From NCBI GenBank assembly GCA_024697945.1, contig JAILRU010000020.1, positions 1-44,851 on the forward strand: a DNA stretch of 44,851 nucleotides. The letters are read 5' to 3'. This DNA is from Bacteroidaceae bacterium (GTDB taxonomy: Bacteria; Bacteroidota; Bacteroidia; Bacteroidales; Bacteroidaceae). The position numbers and the translations under genes are program-made. This document shows, piece by piece, positions 19,511 through 28,600 of the stretch (the first letter of the stretch is position 1; each line of letters starts with the position of its first letter). The notes under the pieces are model-generated. The model saw only the letters and a list, made by a program, of their open reading frames with translations. It had not been told where the DNA came from and made no database searches.

Positions 19511-21772
19511 TTAGAATTCATATCCGAGGTTCAGGAAGAAGTATGCCTTCTTGGTGCAGTTGCTGTAGCCGAGGCTGACACCGACGGGACCGAAGATGGT
19601 ATTGTAGTAATAGGCTATCTGCCCGCCAATCAGAGTGCGATTGTCGAAGATTTCCTTCAGCTTGCTGGACTGTTGTCCTGCAGCCAGGCGGAGCAGTATG
19701 TAATGATTGTTGCCGATGCGCTGCTGTCCCTGGAGCTGAGCGGCAACAAACTGCTTCCCGATGTACTCTATGTTGCCTATGCCGGCGAAGGGCATCTGCT
19801 GCTCTATGTAATGGCCGAACCATTCGCCGCCGATGGTATTGCCGAAAATTGGAGGAACCACGTTGCCAAAGAGCAGGCGGCCATAGACCATAGGCTGGAA
19901 GGTGAAGCGCTTGCCCAAAGTGAACGACATGCGCCAGTTGGCATTGACGCCGCTCATGCCCGTGTGACCGTCGAGCTTCACGAAGTTATCGGTCAGGTAG
20001 GCATACTCAGCCTTGAAGCGGGCACCACGGGTGGGGAAGTTCCAGTTGTCCTCGCTGTTATAGTCGGCCCGAACGCGATAGCTGAAATAGTGACCGTTGT
20101 CCATACCTACCAAACCATTCGACTTGTCCGACACCAGTTTGTCAAGATAGTGTATGTAGTCCCAGCGAAGCCCCGCCTGCACGTTGAAGTGACGGAAGTC
20201 GTGATTGAAGGGCACAAGGTTCAACTGCGACTGGTGGTAGAGGATGCTGTAGTCACGGCTGCCCTTGATATACAGATTTATATCGTTGCGGCGGAAGGTG
20301 TAGGAGACAGTCGGACGAGTGAAGCTACGTGGGTGGAAGGTCCAGGCAGCCTGTGCCATGATTCGCTTTCCCAATCGGACCGTCACGTCGGCATTCATGG
20401 GGAGTGCGGTTTTCAATGGAATCTCGGCACTCACCTGCAGAGAGGCGTGCTCCTCGATGTCGTAGCGCATGCCGGCATGCAACTGCATCATCTTGCGGTT
20501 GCCTGCTGAGACGATGACCCGCACACCGTCTCCATCCGACACGAACCGGCATTCGGCAGTCTGGTAGAAAAGGTCGATACGCATGGAGGTGGTCAGCTCC
20601 TGTACCAGACTGGCATCGACGCTGTCTTTCTTGTTCAGTCCAAATTTCTGTCGCAGGAAATGCTCGGCCTGCGGTGTCATGTTCTCGAAGGTGTAGCCGG
20701 TGACACGTTGTTTTTCCGTCATCACCTGCGGACGCAAGGGGTGCAGGATGACAGGACGGAACGATTCATCGATGCTGATGCGCTCTTTCAGGGCGATGAT
20801 TTCATCCCAATGGCGCATGGCTTCCTCCTCGCCGCGACGGATGAGGGAGTCGATGGCGACGGCAGAGAAGCTAGCGGTGCTGTAGCCCTTGGTGTCCACC
20901 TGCATGTGCAGGTCGGTAATAGCGAGGTTCTCCTCCACCTTGTTCTTACAGTTCACATCCACAATCTGACCGATGATGCTCATAGTTCCTCCCATGTCCT
21001 CAGCCACTTTCGGAGCGCCCTGTACGGTGACGCCAATAATGATGTCGGCACCCATCTCGCGGGCGATGTCGGCCGGGTAGTTGTTCTTCAGACCGCCATC
21101 CACCAACACCTTGTCGCCTAATCTGACAGGCGCAAAAACTCCGGGAATCGACATTGATGAGCGCATGGCCTGTGGCAGGCGCCCGCTGTGGAAATCCTCC
21201 TCGCTGTTGTCGATGATGTTCGTAGCCACACAGGCAAAGGGAATGGGCAGGTCGCGGCTGAAGTCGAGCGAGTCGGTGTAGCCCGTGCATACCTGCTGGA
21301 ACAACTCAGCCAGGTTCTTGCCTTTGATGAGACCGCCGGCATTCAGGTTGCGCTTGCCAATGGTCAGACCCGTGGTGAAGACGTAGGTATATTGCTTCAG
21401 TTTGTCCCCGAGGCTCTGGTTGCGCAAATCCTCCTTGTCGCTGATGACGTAGCTCCAGTCCTGAGCCCGTGCCACGGAATCCAGCGCATTGGCGTTGTAG
21501 CCTATGGCATAGAGGCCGCCAATGATGCTACCCATCGACGTGCCGGTAATGATGTCAACGGGAATGCCTGCACGCTCCAGCACCTTCAGCACACCGATGT
21601 GAGCCATACCCTTCGCCCCACCGCCGCTCAGCACGACGGCTACCTTCTTCCTACCGACAACCGTACTGTCTGCCTGCTGAGCGCTTGCCGTGACACACAT
21701 CAGCACCATTAGCCCAAGGCCTAAAGCCCGAGCCGTCATTGCCCTTCTTATTTTCGCAATTATCCCTATCAT
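19511..21772 (-). CDS. Patatin-like phospholipase with Omp85-type barrel
   Basis: The 753-aa product starts with a membrane/signal segment (ALGLGLMVLMCVTASAQQ) and the patatin domain: oxyanion loop SGGGAKG near residue 50, nucleophile GTSMG (Ser about 79) and catalytic Asp in DGGLKNNYP near 240. After about residue 300 come a POTRA-like linker (GYTFENMTPQAEHFLRQKFG) and a beta-barrel of the bacterial surface antigen type, ending in FFLNLGYEF with terminal Phe. This is the architecture of type Vd autotransporter-like lipases such as PlpD, though in Bacteroidetes its substrate is unknown. A longer reading to 21913 would place the promoter inside the gene, so ATG at 21772 is used. Confidence 0.9.
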   Translation of the reverse strand: MIGIIAKIRRAMTARALGLGLMVLMCVTASAQQADSTVVGRKKVAVVLSGGGAKGMAHIGVLKVLERAGIPVDIITGTSMGSIIGGLYAIGYNANALDSVARAQDWSYVISDKEDLRNQSLGDKLKQYTYVFTTGLTIGKRNLNAGGLIKGKNLAELFQQVCTGYTDSLDFSRDLPIPFACVATNIIDNSEEDFHSGRLPQAMRSSMSIPGVFAPVRLGDKVLVDGGLKNNYPADIAREMGADIIIGVTVQGAPKVAEDMGGTMSIIGQIVDVNCKNKVEENLAITDLHMQVDTKGYSTASFSAVAIDSLIRRGEEEAMRHWDEIIALKERISIDESFRPVILHPLRPQVMTEKQRVTGYTFENMTPQAEHFLRQKFGLNKKDSVDASLVQELTTSMRIDLFYQTAECRFVSDGDGVRVIVSAGNRKMMQLHAGMRYDIEEHASLQVSAEIPLKTALPMNADVTVRLGKRIMAQAAWTFHPRSFTRPTVSYTFRRNDINLYIKGSRDYSILYHQSQLNLVPFNHDFRHFNVQAGLRWDYIHYLDKLVSDKSNGLVGMDNGHYFSYRVRADYNSEDNWNFPTRGARFKAEYAYLTDNFVKLDGHTGMSGVNANWRMSFTLGKRFTFQPMVYGRLLFGNVVPPIFGNTIGGEWFGHYIEQQMPFAGIGNIEYIGKQFVAAQLQGQQRIGNNHYILLRLAAGQQSSKLKEIFDNRTLIGGQIAYYYNTIFGPVGVSLGYSNCTKKAYFFLNLGYEF

Positions 21773-21795
21773 TGTTACTATTTCACATTTGCATG

Positions 21796-21827
21796 CAAAG
21801 GTACATAGAATTAGGTAAATTACCAAA
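21796..21827 (-). promoter_or_regulatory. Promoter of patatin gene
   Basis: On the - strand, TTTG (21827-21824), 20 nt, then TACCTTTG (21803-21796). The chosen ATG lies 24 nt downstream, giving a short leader. Its position decides the start at 21772. Confidence 0.75.
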
Positions 21828-22107
21828 CATTTAGCACTAATTTGTGGAACTTTGCCCCGTATTCCAACGAACTTATGACTGCACTTTCCTCTGGGGACTG
21901 GTCGTTTCTTCATTAGCGTCCTATCCCTACCGCTGGAGGATTACTATTCCTACCGTCGAAGGATTACTATTCCTTCTGCCGAAGGATTACTATTCCTTCC
22001 GCCATAGGATTACTATCGCTCCGGCCATAGGGATAGGACGCTCCACCTGAAGCGACGGTTCGCTGGCAACGAAGGGACGGTATGTATCATGTATCAGGTA
22101 CCCAACA
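21828..22107. other. uvrD-patatin intergenic region
   Basis: No gene was seen. Apart from the 128-bp repeat element and the upstream edge of the patatin promoter, the flanks (21840-21914 and 22043-22107) show no recognisable structure. Confidence 0.5.
21915..22042. repeat. 128-bp element: 15-bp inverted repeats around 23-bp tandem array
   Basis: The ends are a perfect 15-bp inverted repeat, AGCGTCCTATCCCTA (21915-21929) and TAGGGATAGGACGCT (22028-22042). Between them GGATTACTATTCC-type units recur with a 23-bp period at 21938, 21961, 21984 and 22007, the fourth being more diverged. It lies between the uvrD stop and the patatin promoter, and no target-site duplication is evident. It could be a MITE-like element or a transcript-end structure for uvrD. 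Confidence 0.8.
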
Positions 22108-24363
22108 CTACACTACCGTGAGTTTGGCGAAACGTAGCATGAGGACTTTGGTACCGGCGTTCTCGAAACAGACAGTAGCCTTGGCATCAATACCCGAGCC
22201 TTCGATGGCCTGTACGACACCACGTCCAAACCGCTCGTGAACGACGGTGGAGCCTAGGGGAAGGGCATTCTGCCCTTCCCCTGCCCTTCCGCAAGGAGAG
22301 GAAGTAGATGTAGGGGTGATGTTAGGAGTAGGACGTTTAAAGATATACCTCCCTGTGCCAGAACCTTGTGAAGAATTTTGAATTATAAATTTTGAATTTT
22401 GAAATGAAGAGGTCTCGCCTCTTCCAAAGTACTGTGGTGGTATCTCACGAATGAAGCGACTGGGACGGGAGAATTCCATCCTGCCGTTGCGGAAACGCGA
22501 CTTGGCGCAGGTGAGGATGACCAACTTCTCCGCCCTTGTCAGGGCAACGTAGAAGAGGCGACGCTCTTCCTCGAGGGCACGAGGGGATTCCAATGACATC
22601 TCGCCTGGGAAGAGTCCTTCCTCCAGACCGACGACAAAGACAACGGGGAACTCAAGGCCCTTGGCGGAGTGGATGGTCATCATATTGACGGCATCCTCAT
22701 CCTCGTCGGCCTTGTTACGATCGAGGTCCGTGGCAAGACTAGCTTCCTGAAGGTAGTCGCTGAGATGCACACCCCCACCCTGCTCCATGTTCTCATCGAC
22801 AAAGGCACCAATGCCGTCGAGCAACTCCTGAAGGTTCTCCTGGCGCGACAAGTCCTCCGGGTCGTGTCCGCTGAAAATCATTTCCTGCAAACCACTCTCC
22901 TTCGCAATGTGCAAAGCCAGCGTGTGGGCATCGTCGGTGGCAGAGCGCTGGTGGAAGTCGGCAATCATAGCGTAAAAGTCGGAGAGACGTTTCAGGGTTC
23001 CGGCATTGAGGTCGGGCGGATTGCCTGCCTCCAGCATGTCCCAGACCGGAATACCAGCTGTTGCAGCGGCGGCAAGGAGCTTCTTAACGGTGGTGTCGCC
23101 TATGCCTCTAGCGGGTTTGTTGATGATGCGGCGCAGGGATTCCTCGTCGTAAGGATTGGCTGCGAGACGCAGGTAGCAGAGCATGTCCTTGATTTCCTCG
23201 CGCTGATAGAACGACATGCCTGCATAAATGTGGTAGGGCACATGTCCATGCAGGAAGCAGTCCTCCATCTTACGACTCTGCGCATTGGTGCGATAGAGCA
23301 CGGCAATGCCGCGATAGGGCACGCCCGTGCGATGTATGCGCTGCACCTCCCGCAAGACGATATTGGCCTCGTCGGTATCGCTGTATGCTTCGTAGCGGAC
23401 GAGGGGATTGCCTACCTCCTTCTCGCTGAAGACGCTCTTTGATATCTGTTCGCGATTGTTGCGAATCAGGCTGCCTGCGGCGTTCACGATGGTCTGCGTG
23501 GAACGGTAGTTCTGTTCGAGCTTGAAAAGACGTGTTCCCGTATAGGCCTCGCGAAAATGCAGGATGTTGTCGATGTCCGCCCCACGGAAGCTGTAGATGC
23601 TCTGTGCATCGTCGCCCACCACACAGACCCGTTGCCGCTGGTTGGTGAGAAGCCAGACAATCTGATGCTGGGCATAGTTCGTGTCCTGATACTCATCGAC
23701 CAGGACAAAGTGGAAACGCTCCTGCCACAGGGTTGCCACCTCTGGATTGTGCTTGAGCAGGAGCCACATGTTCAGCAGCAAGTCGTCGAAATCCATCGCA
23801 TTCGACTGCTTGCAATGCTCCTGGTATCGACGGTATATCTCGGGTATAAGGGTGCGGTTGAAGAAGGCATCACTCTCGCGGAACTCGCGAACGGAGTTGT
23901 AGGCGGAAGGCAGCACCAGGCGGTTCTTGGCATTCGAGATGCGGCTCTGCACAGCACTGGGCTTATAGACCTTTTCATCGAGGTTCATCTCACGAATGAT
24001 AAGTTTGACGAGACTTAGGCTGTCGGCAGCATCGTAGATGGTATAGTTCGTCTGATAGCCCAGGCGGGGACACTCGATGCGCAAGATGCGGGCGAAGATG
24101 CTGTGGAAAGTCCCCATCCAGAGAGCGGTGGCCTTTTCGGGCGAGACAAGGGTGGCAATACGTTCGCGCATCTCGCGTGCTGCCTTGTTGGTAAAGGTCA
24201 GGGCAAGGATGTTCCAAGGCTCCATGCCCTGCTCCAGCAGATAGGCCACCTTGTAGGTAAGGACACGCGTCTTGCCGCTACCTGCTCCCGCAATGACGAG
24301 AGAAGGAGCATCGATGCAAAGCACCGCCTCGCGCTGACTGGGATTTAAATCTTCTAAATTCAT
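22108..24363 (-). CDS. uvrD: UvrD/PcrA-family ATP-dependent DNA helicase
   Basis: This 751-aa superfamily 1A 3'-5' helicase functions in repair and replication-fork maintenance. Motif I is AGAGSGKTR near residues 26-34. Motif Ia is LALTFTNKAAREM, motif II VDEYQDTN, motif III GDDAQSIYSFRGAD, motif IV LEQNYRS, motif V MTIHSAKGLEFPVV and motif VI VALTRAEK. The C-terminal tail has a Tudor-like PcrA segment (LGSTVVHERFGRGVVQAIEG). The linker between them (about residues 655-705) contains two odd repeat-derived insertions: FQNSKFIIQNSS from an AT-rich repeat and SPCGRAGEGQNALPLG from a hairpin element. It starts 4 nt after the preceding membrane gene. Confidence 0.95.
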   Translation of the reverse strand: MNLEDLNPSQREAVLCIDAPSLVIAGAGSGKTRVLTYKVAYLLEQGMEPWNILALTFTNKAAREMRERIATLVSPEKATALWMGTFHSIFARILRIECPRLGYQTNYTIYDAADSLSLVKLIIREMNLDEKVYKPSAVQSRISNAKNRLVLPSAYNSVREFRESDAFFNRTLIPEIYRRYQEHCKQSNAMDFDDLLLNMWLLLKHNPEVATLWQERFHFVLVDEYQDTNYAQHQIVWLLTNQRQRVCVVGDDAQSIYSFRGADIDNILHFREAYTGTRLFKLEQNYRSTQTIVNAAGSLIRNNREQISKSVFSEKEVGNPLVRYEAYSDTDEANIVLREVQRIHRTGVPYRGIAVLYRTNAQSRKMEDCFLHGHVPYHIYAGMSFYQREEIKDMLCYLRLAANPYDEESLRRIINKPARGIGDTTVKKLLAAAATAGIPVWDMLEAGNPPDLNAGTLKRLSDFYAMIADFHQRSATDDAHTLALHIAKESGLQEMIFSGHDPEDLSRQENLQELLDGIGAFVDENMEQGGGVHLSDYLQEASLATDLDRNKADEDEDAVNMMTIHSAKGLEFPVVFVVGLEEGLFPGEMSLESPRALEEERRLFYVALTRAEKLVILTCAKSRFRNGRMEFSRPSRFIREIPPQYFGRGETSSFQNSKFIIQNSSQGSGTGRYIFKRPTPNITPTSTSSPCGRAGEGQNALPLGSTVVHERFGRGVVQAIEGSGIDAKATVCFENAGTKVLMLRFAKLTVV
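22257..22305. repeat. Hairpin repeat inside uvrD linker
   Basis: A perfect 11-bp inverted repeat GGGGAAGGGCA/TGCCCTTCCCC with a 3-nt loop (22257-22281) is followed by a second imperfect arm around CCTTCCGCAAGGAGAGG. It is read in frame as part of UvrD. In composition it resembles, more distantly, the hairpin elements at 33141, 34229 and 41247. Confidence 0.7.
22373..22404. repeat. AT-rich repeat translated within uvrD
   Basis: GAATTTTGAATTATAAATTT-type units recur twice. This is the kind of low-complexity sequence usually seen between genes in this genome, but here it lies in frame in the UvrD linker and encodes FQNSKFIIQNS. Confidence 0.6.
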
Positions 24364-24367
24364 TGTT

Positions 24368-24922
24368 TTAACTCAACATATATTCCACGCATTGCCAGCA
24401 GAAGGAAACAACGACAGCGAAGGGGAGCACCAGCGGATGGCGGCGGAGGCCGAAGATGAGCATCCCTATCCAGGGAGTTCTTTTGCTGTGTCCGTAACAG
24501 AGACAGAACACTATGAAGGAAAACCATCCGAGGAAGAACAAACCATCCAGCAGAGGACTGCCAGCGATGCCTCCCGTGATACTGAGCAGCGGACTCTCAG
24601 GAGACAAGGCAGCAACCAAAATTAGAATGAGGACCAATGCATAGATGGCTGCACAGCGATAGAAACGAGGCTGGCGGAACGTCTTGGAGAGAGGAAACAG
24701 ACGACTCTTCTGAATCACGCCCTGCATTATGGTGCAACACAGGGCAAGCATCACAAGCCGACTGTGCAGGCAGTCGCTGGCATGACGGAAGAGCCAGCGT
24801 AACCCCTCGTCGTCGAGGATGCTGCGGCAAGGCACTCCCAATGCCGACAAGGCCCACGAAAAGAAGGGCAACAAGGCGGCCAGCACCAGGAAAAAGACGA
24901 AAACCCGTTCCTTATTGTTCAT
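24368..24922 (-). CDS. Multi-pass membrane protein of unknown function
   Basis: The 184-aa protein has about five hydrophobic segments (near residues 8-28, 52-68, 90-108, 125-143 and 162-178). The first loop contains RSILDDEGLRWLFRHASD. The family was not recognised with confidence; the first loop is faintly reminiscent of AbgT-like transporters, but the protein is far too short to be one. Its start overlaps the end of the response-regulator gene by 11 nt and its stop lies 4 nt before uvrD, so it is translationally linked to both. Confidence 0.7.
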   Translation of the reverse strand: MNNKERVFVFFLVLAALLPFFSWALSALGVPCRSILDDEGLRWLFRHASDCLHSRLVMLALCCTIMQGVIQKSRLFPLSKTFRQPRFYRCAAIYALVLILILVAALSPESPLLSITGGIAGSPLLDGLFFLGWFSFIVFCLCYGHSKRTPWIGMLIFGLRRHPLVLPFAVVVSFCWQCVEYMLS

Positions 24923-25634
24923 CAGCTACAAGGTTGTCGGGGTCGATGATGTGCAGTTGAATGGCTCGCACCACAAGGCGCACGGCATTCACGCCGCTCC
25001 GTTCGCGCTCAGAGAAGAGACGGTTGATGAGGTCAACCTGACGCTTCTCTAAACTCTTCGTGCTAAATGGCATCTGGCGAAGTCCGGCAATCATGTCCTT
25101 CGTGTAACCAAGTGCCAGATGGCGCAGGAAGCGCTCGTCGTACTCGTCTATCTCATACTCGACGAAGGCATCGATGGCAGCCTGCTCTTTGCATACATTC
25201 TTGCGGAAGCGGGCCATCACTTTCTCTAAGAACGGCTCGTTGAAGACCAGATGCCTGCCATGCATGACCTGCACGACATCATCGCGCTGAAGGAGATTGC
25301 CCGTCTTGAGGATGATGCCGTCGGCTCCGGCTCCAAGCACCTCTACCCATAGACGCTCGTTGAGTATCTCACCTGTGAAGACGAGAATCTTCATGTTGGA
25401 ATAGCGTGAACGCAGTTGGCGGCATATATCAACACCTACGGTTGTGCTGCCCCCCAGTCCGAGGTCGAGCAGGACAAGGTCGGGAAGTCCCTCGCGCAAC
25501 AGGCGCCAGAAGTCACTTTCTCCCGAAGCCGTACCGATTATCTCCGCTTCCGGCACCTCGGTCTGCAGAATCTGCTGAGTGCCCTTGAGTTCCAGTTTGT
25601 CGTCCTCAACGATGATTACTTTGAAAGAATCCAT
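24912..25634 (-). CDS. Response regulator with HTH-like C-terminus
   Basis: The 240-aa protein has an N-terminal receiver domain: acidic pocket VEDD near residues 10-12, phospho-acceptor Asp in LVLLDLGLG near 57, VFTGE and the conserved Lys in IILKTGN near 110. The C-terminal part (DERFLRHLALGYTKDMIAGL, then TKSLEKRQVDLINRLF) has the layout of a diverged LuxR/NarL-type helix-turn-helix. It lies directly downstream of the large sensor kinase and is its presumed partner. It matches the Bacteroidetes regulators annotated with a DUF5932 C-terminus; that name is from memory. Confidence 0.85.
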   Translation of the reverse strand: MDSFKVIIVEDDKLELKGTQQILQTEVPEAEIIGTASGESDFWRLLREGLPDLVLLDLGLGGSTTVGVDICRQLRSRYSNMKILVFTGEILNERLWVEVLGAGADGIILKTGNLLQRDDVVQVMHGRHLVFNEPFLEKVMARFRKNVCKEQAAIDAFVEYEIDEYDERFLRHLALGYTKDMIAGLRQMPFSTKSLEKRQVDLINRLFSERERSGVNAVRLVVRAIQLHIIDPDNLVADEQ

Positions 25635-25665
25635 AATTCAATTATTTCGTTATTTCGATATGTCG

Positions 25666-28600
25666 TTATTTGGAAGCCTGTTGCAACGAGAAGGCTATTC
25701 TGTAGCCCTTCCCTGTATTCTCTGCCACAAGCCGGAGGCCAGGATGACCGCAGGCAGCATCGTGATCGCGAACTATCTGACGCATGACGAGGAATTCCAA
25801 TCGTTCGGTCTGTGGTGAGAACAGCTCCGAGAGTTGCTGGGCAGAGAGTTCCTGTCCCTCAACATCACAGATGATATAATTCATGCCCTCGTGCCCCTCC
25901 ACAGAAAGCCTGGCGCTTGCAGGCACAACGGCAAGCATCTGGTCGAGAAACATCTGAAGAAGGAACTCGTTTCCTTTGACCCAGGTATCAGTAAGCTGAC
26001 ACTTGGTGCCATGCGTCTGTTCGGCATAGGCGAAAAGACTGCTGATGGCAAGGGGCTGAATCCTAGGAGGGGGCTGGTCTGTCTGTCCCAAAGCCTGCTC
26101 GTAGAGCAACATATAGATGTGGCGGTAATAGGTCACAAGGTCGAGTAGTTGGGGGGAGTCTGAGGGAGCCTCCGCCATCTGCTTGATGCGCGACGGAAAA
26201 TACATCGTCTCATGCTTGATGGTACTCAGCGAGTTGTCGAGTATCTGGTTCATGACATACAGGCGGTCATGCTCGAAGCGCCACCGCTGTACCCTCTCCT
26301 CTGACTCCTGAATGGCTGCCTCTGTCTCTTGTACTTGTGTCAATTGCGAGGTGAGTGTCTGACGCAATTCCTCGACTGGCTGCCTAAGCTGCGGCTGCTC
26401 AAGTCCCCGAATGACGCTCTGCAATTCCCCGTCCAGCATTGCTGCATTCTCGGGAAAGGCACGGAGAACATTCGTGAGACGTTGGTAGAAGTCATCGAGC
26501 GAGGCACGATGGCGAAGAAGATGACGCAGCACAACCATGTAGAACAAGGTAAGAGACGCAATGAGAAGCAACACAATCAAGACATAGAGCACACGCGAAT
26601 CCCCAGTCATCTTCTCCAATCGCTGGCAGTCGGAAGCAATCGAGTTATCAATGTGATAAAGGTGATGCAACCGTACGCACTCGGCATTGCTCAAGCGATA
26701 AGCCTCCCATCGTCCGAGAGCCTGGGCCGCTATAGCCTGTTCGTTATAGAGCATGACAAGCTTGGGCGTATCAACAGGCGCCTCCATCAGACGGATTGCG
26801 CTGTCGGCAAAAAGATAGGCATCGGCATAGCGTCCCTCTACGTTGGCCGCCATGGTGGAGTCATAAAGTTCCGACAGACGCCCAGGCATTGCCGCAACAG
26901 AAAGATTGCACAGCAAGAAGAACAGTAAAGGCAATACTCTCGGTAGGCGGAACCAGAAACGACTCCCCTTCCCTATTTCACTTTCTACGCCAAAGTCGCA
27001 CACACTGAAAAGCGATGAGAGCTTTCGGTAGCTATTTATGATGCCCTTACAGTTCATGATGCCGAAACCGAAGCCCTTGCCCTGCGTCGTGGTTCCTATA
27101 TGGCTTGAATCATAGACCTTGCTGTCGCACAGGGTTTTGACATCCTCAGGCGAAAGACCGATACCGGTATCGCAAACGCTAATCTCCACATAATCGTCGG
27201 TAGCATCGAGCTGGGCAGAGACTTTTCCTCCCTCGGGTGTGAACTTACGGGCATTGTCAACCAGCGTATTCACCATGAAAAGCGTCAGCGGCTTGTCGGC
27301 CTTGACCTGAAGGTCCGTATCGGGAACCTCGAGCGTGAGATGCTGTTGGGCGAAAGCATACTGCTGCATGGAAATGACCTGCAACACCTCGCTGAGCGGG
27401 AAACGTGTGACCTGTAGGCTAAGGCGGCCCTGCTGCAGCTGTATCCATGATGTCAGTCGGTCGTTGACAGCCATCATGCCTGTGCACAACTCCTGAATAT
27501 AGGTAAGATGGCCGGCGACGTCACCTTCCTCCTTATCAAGCTTTTTGACTTCGGCAATGACTCGGTCGAGGTAAGGGATAATGGCATAGACGACGGACAG
27601 CTTCGTGCGTTGCAAGATGTGTCGCCGTTGCTCGTACAGGTTGCGCTGTTCCATAACCTGGCACTCCTCCCTACTCTCTTCCAAACGCTCTTCGCTTTCC
27701 TGCAGGAGTTTCTGAAGTCTCTGGCGGGCCTCCACGCAAGCATCGCTGGAACTTATCTTACGGACACGACGCTCGAAGGAACGGGAGCGATTACCCAGCT
27801 GTCGGTAATAGATGACAGAAAGGACGATTACGACCACTACGAGCAGCAGGAGGAAGAGAAACTGTATCTGCTCGCGATGGGCTTCCTGCCCTAGCAAGGC
27901 CTTACGGCTGTCAAGTTCCCTGTTCTGACGTGACTGGTCGAGCAAGTCAAGATACTTGTTGCGATGCTCGTCGGCAAGACGTTTATTGCCAAGGGCGCTG
28001 TAGGTGAGGCTGAGATTCTCGTGGATGCCAGCCAGCCAAGGTGTTACCTGATAGGGCGACCGTCTATGGTCGGAAGCCAGACGCAAAGCCGAATGGAAGC
28101 TGTTGAGAGCCGCATCATAGTGCCCAGCCGAGAAATAGACCTCACCCAGTGTGCGCAAGGCACAGGCCGTCTGGAACAGGTCGCAGTACTCCTGAAAGAG
28201 AGCAACGGAATGGTGCGATAAGGCTGCAGCGAACTGATGTCTGGAAGAGAGCGTGCTGTCGGACTGCCAACGCCGGTGGTGCTCATAGAGATAGCTGTAA
28301 GCATCCAAGCGCTTTTGCTTGAGCATGTCGGCACGAATCGAGTCGGTAATCATGGCAGAAAGCGACTGCAGGGCATTTGCTTCGAAGTAAGTAAAGTGAT
28401 TGGCCCGAGCCAAAGTATAGACGCGAATAAGATGGTCGAACTCCGTGACGGTTATCTCCTCAGGAGTTCCCTCTATCAAACCGCCACTGCCCAACATATA
28501 GTGATAGTAAAGCCACTGAGTGGTATCTGTTTCCAGATTGACGTATCGGGCAGCTTCCTGTATTTCGTTCTGGGCAGCAACATCCTGTCCGAGATAATAG

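Noticed and set aside
21773..21913. 47-residue N-terminal extension of the patatin gene
   Set aside because: It would contain the consensus promoter, and the signal-like segment follows the later ATG.
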